The notes below the pieces were generated by a model. That model was not told the DNA's origin and did not search any database. It worked only from the letters and a program-made list of their open reading frames with translations. Positions 55,121-64,000 of a DNA stretch of 64,000 nt are shown piece by piece. Both the position numbers and the translations under genes were made by a program. Each line of letters opens with the position of its first letter. The stretch's first letter is position 1. The DNA is from Gentiana macrophylla (lineage: Eukaryota; Streptophyta; Magnoliopsida; Gentianales; Gentianaceae): contig JAOBSW010000780.1 of the NCBI GenBank assembly GCA_026214975.1, positions 1 through 64,000 on the forward strand. Reading direction: 5' to 3'.

Positions 55121-57443
55121 TCGATCTCGACTTCACCATACATAGCTCCTTCAGATCCAATTTGCTTTCTCTTTCTCGCTTTCTCGGTTTCGCCTCTTGA
55201 CCCATAATTCTTTCTTTTTGTCACTCGGCCCGACCTCTTTACCACTTTCGTGTGAACACAGCATTCACATCCTTTGGGTTCATTTCGGTGTTACTCGGGA
55301 GTCCACCACTTAGATTTGTCTTGAGTGTCGGTTATTTGACCTACTTGGGTCTCCAAGTTTGAATGGCGAGAATGTGTGACCCACTTTTGCTCTATAGCAT
55401 TCTTATTTAACTCGAAACATTCTGTCTAATTTCTCCGGGAGTATCTCGGTGGCCATCTTTTGAACACGAGAATTGTTTGGTTCTTTGATTGCTTTGATTA
55501 TTCAGTGCGAGATGAGCGTTTGGATGTTGATAGGTGCAATTATTACTTCTCAAAGATGGTGGCTCACTTGCGATTCGATTGTTTTCTTGACCACGATTCT
55601 CGATTCCACCTTGATTTTGATTCCAATATGAACTCGATTTTGATGTTTGTCCTTGTGGGTAGGCTGTGGATTCGATTATTTCGATAATAGCCTCGGTTTT
55701 GATTACGGTATGAACTCGGTTGTTGGGGATTACGATTCCAAGGTCGGTTGTATGAGCTTTGGTTTTGCCTAAAGTCTTGATTACGATTATTGTTTCTATT
55801 CAATTCGATTTCGCCTCTAATTCCAACCTTGTCCAACATAATTCACATATATTGTTGTGAACCATCATTCATACCATAATCCAATTGTGGGCCCTTGATG
55901 ATTATTAAAGTTTTGATTCCACTTTGTTCTTTGGCCAAACTCTTGGCGATTCATATCCATCTGTCCCATCGCATAGACATTCATTCATTTGTTGGTCATT
56001 CGATTGCCGGTCGTTGTTGTCTTCGAGTAGGTGTCAATCGTTGTGGATAAGTGGATTTTTCAATGATGCACATTCTATGGCGAGAATGTCCACCTCACTG
56101 AGTTGGCATCGATGTGTCTTCTTTCTTTTCGACTCCATTCGGTCCATCTTTAGTACCATTTCTTGCATCTTGTCATGCATGGCGATTCTCGATCGAGTTC
56201 TCTCTTCAAATGACTTTACACTTTCCATTGGGGCTTTTTCTTCTTCTGCTTTCGATCCCCATTGTCCTTCTCCATCTCGCCACATTTTCTATCTGTCTCA
56301 TTGCTTGTTACGGTGGTAGATTCATAATATCTCCACCGCTGCATGACATTCAGCTTGTTTTGGTCCATCGGCTCTAAGGCCCTGAATAATATAATAACTT
56401 GCTCCACCGTAGAAAAACCGTGTGGGGGGCATCTTTTTAGCAACCCCCTAAATCTTTCATAAGTCTCTTTTAGTGTCTCTCCCTCGAGACCATCAAGCGA
56501 AGAGATTTCTTCTTTCGAGATCTAAAATCTTTGCCGGAGGGAAGTACTTTTCAGAATACTCTCGTTACGTCAGCCCACGTATGTAACGAGTCATTTGGTA
56601 AAGAGTCGTACCAATCCTTAGCAGCTCCTCTTAATGCAAACGGAAAAACTATTAATTTTACCGCCTCATCACTCACCCCGTTATATTTCATTGTCCCACA
56701 GATCTGGAGAAAGTGATCCAGAAAGCTGTTCGGGTTCTCAGTCGACTTCCCATGGAACAAGGCATGTTCCCCTAACATGTTCAAAATATTTTGCTTAATA
56801 TCCATGTTATTTGCATTAATTGGGGGTACCCTAATTGGGTTGTGTCCTATAACTTCCTGTGGGGTAGTGACGTAATCTCGACAAACCCTCAGTCCATGTG
56901 CTTCTGCTGAGCCATCGGCTGCTGAGGAGGTGGATTATACGGGTTATACGGGTTTTGGAACCCTGTTGATTTCCTTGCATCTCTAGCATCCGAAGTACTC
57001 GATTTACCGTTTCTTGGTCTAATTCGGTCCAAGTCCTGTGTATCCTGAGCATCTTGTCCTACTGTATTGTCCAATCACTGGCCTCGATTAAATCATGCAT
57101 GATCCCAACCGACGTAGCCCTGTGTTGTCTTCTCTCGGTGGTTCATGACGAGGGTCCTCGGTGGAGTTTGCAAAGGTATCGTTGCATTACCACCGATAAT
57201 GGTTGAGGTTTGCCCCTGAAGAGTCTGTTCATCAATGGGGTCATTACCGTTTCGTCTAGTTATTATATCATCCATTTCTGTAGAGGAATTAGAAAGTGAT
57301 CTTTCTAATGTCTCTCTTTCTTCAAACAAAGGGTTCGGACTAGCGACTAGGATTTCTCCTCGGCGCTGACTGTTTCTATGACGTGCGTAAGCTTCGATTT
57401 CTTCGATGGGTTCGATGAGAGGTTCTTTAGAGCTTCGAGTCAT
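55121..57443 (-). pseudogene. Element B gag, degenerate
   Basis: Begins at the ATG at 57443 (MTRSSKEPLIEPIEEIEAYA), the place and style of Athila gag starts. The capsid region is QNILNMLGEHALFHGKSTEN ... FLQICGTMKYNGVSDEAVKL, FPFALRGAAKDWYDSLP (56805-56551), then LKRCPPHGFSTVEQVIILFR (56443). The Asn/Arg-rich RNA-binding tail is at 55839-55564 (NRNNNRNQDFRQNQSSYNRP). Several frameshifts; inactive. Confidence 0.87.
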
Positions 57444-57698
57444 AAACCAGTACGAACACCAACACCTAAATCACGAGGTTTCGGGATTTTTTTATTCCTT
57501 ATGCTTACGCAGAGTGGAATTCACCGAGAATCCATCACCCAACCTCGATGATTGAAACGTGTTCCTCGATTTTTTTCTTTTAAGAAACAGAAAAGGATAT
57601 GGAAACAGAATTAGGAACAAAAACCTACCTACGAAAATCTTGATAATAAAAACGACCTAAGCCTAGGCTTTCGGTCAACTTACAAGATATCAAACGTA

Positions 57699-57728
57699 GC
57701 ATTCCCCGGCAACGGCGCCAAAATTTCT
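57699..57728 (-). other. Primer-binding site, element B
   Basis: Minus-strand TTTTGGCGCCGTTGCCGGGG, a few bases inside the 5' LTR. Athila-type aspartate-tRNA PBS. Confidence 0.87.
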
Positions 57729-58727
57729 TGATAGCAAAATAACTAATCGCTAACTTTAACCCAACCAGTATCGAATCACTTGAGTAGTATAGTGATAGCA
57801 AGGTCGAATCCACAGGAACAACGTTTAAGTACCAAAGTCGACGTAGAACTTGGTTTAGGTCAAGATTGCGGTGGAGAGATATTACACTAAAGTGAAAGTA
57901 AAAATTAGCTAACGGTTGTAGTTCTAGTTATTAAAAGGTATAGCCGAATTATGATCCAACGAGTTATTTTTACCCCTAAGGGAAGACTTGACAGGAGCGT
58001 GTTTTAACCAACCTACCTTTCCACGGTAATTTTAACGACATCCACGGGTGCCAACTCTAATTGCGGTGTTAAGATCGAACAACTCTCACTCAACACCCTA
58101 TGTGAAGTTAATTAATTTTCCCTTTAGAAAACCGATTAACCCAACATGATTACGCTCTTAGAGTCGCTCGAACAACGATGACAAACCTCAGTATTGGAAA
58201 CGGTCCTAACAACTAGGCCGAATCTACATAACGATCCCTAAACCCCTTTTCCCACATCTCACCGCAAAATACATTTATAGGTTCGATATGTGTGATGATG
58301 AACTAAATGATCGAGTTTAATTCAAAGACGTTGATTAAGTTTTAGGGCGTGGATTACTCATTAAAACATTATTTTACGCGCTACACAACTCCCGTTTAAT
58401 CCCCCTTGGGCGTTTTACTGCGTTTTACATAATTCGACTATACGACGTTTAGCTATTCATTTTGGCGATAATAACGGAATGATTAACGGAAATTATATTA
58501 ACGATTTAAAAGTAAAAGCGAATTCATTTTTTATAAGTACATATATATATTTATATATATAGATATATAGTTATATAGCTAATAATATATATAAGTGCAT
58601 AAAAGTAAATATACTATATATATATATATATAAGTGCGTAAATAAAATGCGTAAGTAAAATGCGTAAAAGTAAATAAAAGATCAAAACAACGAACTATTG
58701 ATAATTATACTATTACAATGGTATTTT

Positions 58728-58730
<3 letters not shown>

Positions 58731-58800
<70 letters not shown>
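58731..58800. repeat. (TA)n microsatellite in B 5' LTR
   Basis: About 35 TA units. Confidence 0.93.
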
Positions 58801-58803
<3 letters not shown>

Positions 58804-59029
58804 CGAATAAGATAAAAAGAAGAGGGAAGAAAACGAAATAGATCTATATATATATAAAATTACCCGACACAATTGTTGATTCCGAGATCGTAGTCTTCCG
58901 GATATTACAACGACTACAACATCACCGAGCTACCGATAATTTCCCGCAGCATTACAACGATACTACTATTACTAAATTTATTTCTGCATAAGGCCGATAT
59001 AACTAAAAATAAAAAGAAGATGAGAAGGT

Positions 59030-59032
<3 letters not shown>

Positions 59033-59101
<69 letters not shown>

Positions 59102-59120
59102 CTGTGTATATATATATATA
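59033..59120. repeat. Second (TA)n microsatellite in B 5' LTR
   Basis: A long TA tract, interrupted once by ACTGTG, that accounts for much of the length difference between the B LTRs. Confidence 0.92.
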
Positions 59121-60157
59121 GATGGTGTCCTTCATCGCTGCAAATGCTCTCAGTATATATAGGCAAAGATTCAGGGGTCGGATCGATCCGGATTGGTGCC
59201 GGACCGATCCGAACTTATCATCATTACTAATCATTAGTTCCTAACTGATCACATGCAGCGGAGAATATAATTATATATAATTATATATTAAACTTCTAAA
59301 ATTCATATCTCGAGTTGTAGACCTCCAAAAATTATGATCCAAATGTCATAAATAAGATCTCGGAAAACTCTTCAACTTTCATGAAGGACTCTTCTTCAGA
59401 AAACGCCGTTTTGATGAGCCATTCCCATTACGCGTCGTTTTACGACATTTTCACTGATACAAATCGATTAGCCACTTGACCATAACTTGAGTTGTAGAAG
59501 TCCGATTGACATGATTCAAAGTGCATTGGAAAGCTTTTTCAAATATCTACAACTTCCATTAAGGACAAGTCTTCAGAAAATGCAATTTTGAAGGGCCATT
59601 CGTATGTAAATGTCGTTTCGGGATTTTTATTATTACGAATCGATTAGCCACTTGGTCATAACTTGAGTTGTAAACTCCAATTGACATGATTCAAAATACG
59701 TTGGAAAGCTCTATCAAAGATCTACAACTTTCATTAAGGCCACTTCTTCAGAAAATGCCGTTTTAATGGGCCATTGGTTCGTCGAAGATATAAATCGTTA
59801 GTAATGATTTCTACGAACCACCGATCCACTCGACTTTGCTAAGCAGGCACACTCTTATATCCCCATAAACACCTCTTTTAGGCCTCAAACGTGTCGTTAC
59901 TAAGGATTTTGGTTAACCTATAATTTCGCAATAAACCACCAAAATACCAAACGTAAAACCGACACGACACATCGGTTACTAAACCGGTACAAAACTATAA
60001 AAACACGCTAAAAATACGATATTTTATATAATAACTACTACTAACATATTTAGATGAAACATAGGAATTAATGACTTCGGCGATATAAAAATACTCGAAA
60101 TGATATCAGAAACGGGTTGAAAAGTTATAAAAATAACGGTGAATTTTTCCGTTATCA

Positions 60158-61113
60158 GCCATCTTCACAGTAGCCATGTCATTGCCTCCCCATTGACTAT
60201 TCATCGTTATTTGCTCCATTTTTCCTTGTGCCTCCTCAAGAGATAAAAGAACAAACGCTCCATTGCTAGAGGCGTCTACTCTAATTTTCTCAGTCTCTCT
60301 CAATCCATGGTAAAAAGTTTGCATTTAAAGCCAAAGAGAGATATCATGATGAGGACACTTTCTCATAGCTTCCTTAAAACGCTCCCAAGCTTGATCAAAA
60401 CTCTCCCCAGGTTGTTGCTTAAACCCCAAGATGTCTTGGCGTAACTTAAAGGTTTTTCCTAAAGGAAAATACTTATTCATGAATTTTTGCAACAATTGTT
60501 CCCAAGTAGTGATAGATCCAGCCTCTAAAGAGAGAAGCCATTGCTTAGCTTTATCTTTCAAAGTGAAAGGGAAAAGCTTAAGACGAATGTTACCATCTGG
60601 GATTAATTCTGGCTTCACAGTGCTAACGATTTCCAAGAAATTCGTCACGTGAACACCATGATCCTCATTTTGGATTCCATGAAAAGTGGAATAGTTGGTC
60701 ACCATTTGAATTACATTAGGCCTGGGGTGATAGACTTCCGCAGGGTCTTGCGGTGCTACGATAGCGGGAATGAATTGCTTAATAGTAGGCATTGCATAAC
60801 TTTGTAAAGTGTGCCTCGCTCCTTGAATTAGGGCTTGGTATCCATTATTAGCATTATTGATATTTTTAATAACTTGTTCAGGATTAAGTACCTGGTTCGG
60901 ATTGTTCAGAACGCCTTCCATTTCTGCCTCAGATTCAGAATGCTCAGAATGATCGGTTGTACGTCCTTCTTCCAATTCGTGCTCGCTTTCCTAAAGATTT
61001 GGATCCTCTTCTCCTTGTTTAGCCAGTTCTCTAGCTAACTTCCTATTTCGGCTTGCAAATTTCTCTATTTCAGGATTATAAGGCTCAAGCGGTTCCTTCA
61101 ATCTTCGAGTAGC
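60158..61113 (-). pseudogene. Element A gag, N-terminal and capsid part
   Basis: N-terminus ATRRLKEPLEPYNPEIEKFA then RNRKLARELAKQGEEDPN and a stop (about 60990). The open frame 60975-60325 (216 codons) carries the retrotransposon gag domain: NVIQMVTNYSTFHGIQNEDH, TNFLEIVSTVKPELIPDGNI, LFPFTLKDKAKQWLLSLEAG, KFMNKYFPLGKTFKLRQDIL and FDQAWERFKEAMRKCPHHDI. A TAA stop at 60325 is followed by MQTFYHGLRETEKIRVDASS. Element B then cuts it at 60157/60158. It would form the particle shell in an active element. Confidence 0.9.
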
Positions 61114-61471
61114 GTACTATAAAATAATAGAAAAACAATAAAACAATTAAAAACTTTAAAGGCTAGGCCTTTAACTAGACTATATAATAAAGCGAAACTT
61201 AAGCGGACTCAAAATTATGAAAATACGAAAACACAAAGCGAAACTATGTAAAGCGAAACAAAGCAGAAACCGACCAGACAAGTGGGGTTCGCTCAGCGAG
61301 TACAGAGCTTCTTTGCAAATGAGTTCACCAGTTAGGAAGCTCGCTAGATTCGTTCTACGACACCAACAGGTTAATTCTATGCTACGAAAACTAATTAAAC
61401 AGACACTATTCACAATATTTACGAATCTACTTTTAATAAAATAAGCTATAATTGATTAATGAAACGAGTCC
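61114..61471 (-). other. Leader of element A
   Basis: Untranslated sequence between PBS and gag, about 360 bp, AT-rich. No hairpin array like that of C and D was seen. Confidence 0.6.
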
Positions 61472-61490
61472 CCGGAAACGGCGCCAAAAA
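61472..61490 (-). other. Primer-binding site, element A
   Basis: Minus-strand TTTTTTGGCGCCGTTTCCGG beside the 5' LTR. Athila type with one substitution (TTTCC for TTGCC). Confidence 0.85.
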
Positions 61491-61492
61491 AT

Positions 61493-63069
61493 TGGTGTCG
61501 GGTCAAGTAATAAAATTACTCGATACCTAAATAACACACTAGCAAGAGAACTAGGTTCAATCATAGTACAGTTAGATAGAGTCGAGGTCGATCCCACAGA
61601 GACTCGGCTTAAACGAAATATAACTTATTAAACTAAAAGCAAATTAAAGGCTTTTTTTTTTCTTTTTTCCGACCAACAATAACGTAGAATTAAAAATTGA
61701 CACAATAGAAACACAAACCAAACAAAAGACACAATGATACTAAGACACTTATTTTTATAGGTTTTATAAACGATTAACAAACGGTATTGATAACGCTAGT
61801 AGTAATTACTCCCCCATGCTATGTAGATTGACGACGAGACAAAATAAGACATTTATGATTAATTATTCTGACTACGGGAGTCATCCCCTAAAATAGATCT
61901 AGCTCCGGGTAGGCCATCTAGATCATCGTGTCTCCGTTACGTGACTTTGCTTCGTAGGCCTCCATCTCATATAACTTCCGACACAATTACAAAGCTAGGG
62001 ATGCCGGAATAAACCGTAACCTCATCTAAGCAACATTCCTATGGTTAGGCGTACTTCTTAGACACCGATTCAATCTCTGTCCTAAGTAACAATCACTTTT
62101 TGAGTCTCATGTTAAATTACGATGACAAATAATTAAGTTGATCAAGGTTTAATTACTCGTTTTAATTACAAAGCAGAGAACCTGAAGTAGTCGAAGCCGT
62201 TCACAGACAAATCAAGAACATCACAGATCTCGCTCCCAGTGAGACATAGGCTCACTGCCAGCGAGCTCAGATCTGAACCAGATTTTCTCGTGAAATGTTT
62301 TTTACGTCTCAGATCTACGTAAACATGGGTTCGTTAATTAACTACATCACGAAATCAATACACAAAATGACTACTCCATCACGAAATAAATTAGATCTAC
62401 GAATAAAGATTGCATAACTGAGTAGACATTACCCTCGAAGTCGAGCGTGATTCCCACTCCTCGATACGATCTCTAACCGGCGATTCTATCGACTCCGTAA
62501 TGAAAGGACATAAAATAAAGAAAACTTGTATTGAAAATAGAACCAATGTTGTGGAATTGTATTTTTCTAAGGTGTGTCTAATAAAATTCGTGGCTGCTCC
62601 TTTATATAGAGACTTAGGCCGACTTAAAGATATGTTTGCAAACCCTAAAACGCGTAGAGATAACTCCGAGCCGATCCTCGATATTTTGCGGCCGCCTCAA
62701 ATAACCCTCATCTCATTGCCCGAGTCGATCGCCTCGATTGGCTCGCTGGCTTTTCTTGTTCCTTACTCCACTTTTCGTGCTGCTTCGGTATTTATCATTA
62801 ATGTAGTCCGATTCTGCCTTGATTTCTCTTGAGATTTACTTCCTCCGTTGGATATCCTCCGATTCATCGCAATCTATAAAATCAATTTTTATCGCACAGT
62901 AAATAATATTTAAATAATAAAAACAGATAAATACCAAATTATATCTTATAAATCACATAACATTAAATAATCAATATAAACATGTGATTTAATATAAAAT
63001 ATATATTATTAAGCTCGATTTTTAAGGTCAACATTGATGACTTTTACGGGTATAATTTGACCGTCATCA
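61493..63069 (-). repeat. 5' LTR of element A
   Basis: 1577 bp, plus-strand TGGTGTCGGGTCAAG ... AATTTGACCGTCATCA. It is the partner of 37878-39423. A T-rich insertion (about 61651-61668) and small indels distinguish it. Confidence 0.92.
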
Positions 63070-64000
63070 GTGCTTTCATGGACTAGTCTCCATCAATGTC
63101 TGTAAATGTGTTTGGCTTGTTTAGAGGCTAAATATAGTAAGATGAGGGTGTAGTGCTGGTAGGAGAGCCTTTATTTGAATGAACATAGGTGACTTGTTAA
63201 TGAATAAACATCATATATGTTTAGATAAAAGATTTAATGTCTTTGATACTTGGTTAGGCACGATACAATATTGAAATGAGAGTTAAGCAAAGATAATACG
63301 GGGACCTAAGCCCTTAAGCTGCTCTCTATTGCGGATTTAAGCCTATACTGTTTATGGTTTTAGGGAATTATGCTCTTACCACATACAGATCGCAAATGAA
63401 GCTTTCACAATGAGCAACATCATGTGTAGTTCCCTTTAATCATTGGTGTAACAAAGATAAGCTAAGATAGAAACCAATAGGGAGCTCATGACATGCTATG
63501 GGACATAAAGAGATATGATATATGTAAGGTTATTCAGTAATGAAGGTATGGTTAATAATGATGTATGGTTTACTTTCTGAACTTTATATAACATGTTTTT
63601 CAATGACTTCTACCTTTCACTAAGTCCTCATTGTACTTACTCCTTTTATCGTTATGTATGTTTCCCCTCCCTGAGAAGATGGGCAGGTTGATGATGATGA
63701 GTTTGTTGATTATGCTTGATCATGCTATTGATATTCGGAGATGACGCTTATCTTTTTTATATTATGCATTGTACTAAACACTTGTTATGCTATGTAACCT
63801 TCGAGACTTGATGTGCCTTTATTATTAGTTTGTAGCCTTAAGACTTATGTAATCTTAGTTTAGGTTTGGCTTGTAATGACATTTTGTATCTCGTATGTTG
63901 TGATAGATCTAAACTACATGTATGTTTAGCAGCTATATATGTTACTTCCTTTCGGTCTTGATAAGTTTTTCCTCGAATATTTTAGCTTCTGCATCGCTTT
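63070..64000. other. Right flank of element A, no gene recognised
   Basis: Starts with the TSD GTGCT and continues the sequence broken at 37877. AT-rich with GATGATGATGAG near 63690. No convincing open frame or known repeat end was found; it may be older transposon or intron sequence. Confidence 0.4.

Larger units (their letters stand above)
46980..60157 (-). mobile_element. Athila-like retrotransposon B, nested in gag of A
   Basis: Both LTRs (46980-49374 and 57729-60157) begin/end TGATA...TATCA. The flanks are ACCAT (46975-46979) and GCCAT (60158-60162), a 5-bp duplication with one substitution. Sense (minus) order: 5' LTR, PBS, gag (57443 to about 55130), protease, RT, RNase H, integrase (to 51139), 3' block, PPT, 3' LTR; 13.2 kb. 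The two LTRs are nearly identical apart from (TA)n length and small indels, so insertion is recent relative to A. gag and pol nonetheless contain many frameshifts. Confidence 0.92.
57729..60157 (-). repeat. 5' LTR of element B
   Basis: 2429 bp, collinear with the 3' LTR (46980-49374). Two (TA)n tracts (58731-58800, 59033-59120) are longer than those of the partner. Confidence 0.92.
37878..63069 (-). mobile_element. Athila-like retrotransposon A, with two nested insertions
   Basis: Both LTRs (37878-39423 and 61493-63069) have TGATG/TGGTG...CATCA ends. The exact 5-bp duplication GTGCT flanks the whole 25.2 kb (37873-37877 and 63070-63074). In sense (minus) order: 5' LTR, PBS, gag (61113-60158, interrupted by element B, resuming at 46979), protease, RT, RNase H, a Sirevirus solo LTR (42156-43570), integrase (to 40886), 3' non-coding block with two PPT-like tracts, PPT, 3' LTR. 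Without the insertions it would be about 10.6 kb. gag and pol carry stops and a frameshift, so it is inactive. Confidence 0.93.

Noticed and set aside
58914..59234. Tyr/Ile-rich open frame in the B LTR (also 48249-48449)
   Set aside because: Translation of a (TA)n microsatellite.

Overview
The window is nuclear DNA of a flowering plant, most likely a eudicot. It has one intron-rich plant housekeeping gene (myo-inositol oxygenase), plant-type Ty1/copia and Ty3/gypsy (Athila-like) LTR retrotransposons, a Sirevirus-type solo LTR, a DUF4283 retroelement, LINE fragments, several MITEs and a patch of organelle-derived DNA. Nothing bacterial is seen, and the species cannot be named from the sequence.

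Layout. 1-1.54 kb: copia debris with two different LTRs. 1.64-2.05 kb: Tourist-like MITE. 2.26-5.54 kb, minus strand: an apparently intact 11-exon myo-inositol oxygenase gene of 309 codons, the only convincing functional host gene, with a MITE and a TTCGAAC-rich repeat in its first intron. 6.14-6.50 kb: second Tourist-like MITE. 7.1-10.2 kb: heavily mutated copia element. 10.2-30.4 kb: a DUF4283 retroelement on the minus strand, split by an 18-kb cluster of Athila-like elements. The cluster holds a minus-strand non-autonomous element (10827-22593) carrying a truncated plus-strand gag-pol element (13599-19352). It is joined head-to-head through a two-base spacer to a full-length plus-strand non-autonomous element (22596-29130). 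30.8-32.4 kb: LINE pieces and one captured AP-4 epsilon adaptin exon. 33.3-34.9 kb: a MITE cluster (hAT, two Mutator-like, Stowaway-like). 36.3-37.3 kb: organelle-derived DNA. 37878-63069: an Athila-like element (A, minus strand, target-site duplication GTGCT) that carries a Sirevirus solo LTR in pol and a 13-kb second Athila-like element (B) in gag.

The coding parts of A, B and the plus-strand gag-pol element contain stops, frameshifts or truncation, so none looks autonomous now. The two other gypsy elements have no gag-pol of their own and would have needed proteins from relatives. The most interesting material is non-coding. A covarying hairpin lies next to the polypurine tract (PPT) of all four elements that retain a 3' end. 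A roughly 400-bp 3' block is conserved between two families whose LTRs look unrelated. A leader array of GTAG...CTAC hairpins shows compensatory changes. A recurrent GACGGGCGTC motif fills the LTRs and leaders. Together these look like cis-acting RNA elements of the Athila lineage rather than neutral filler.
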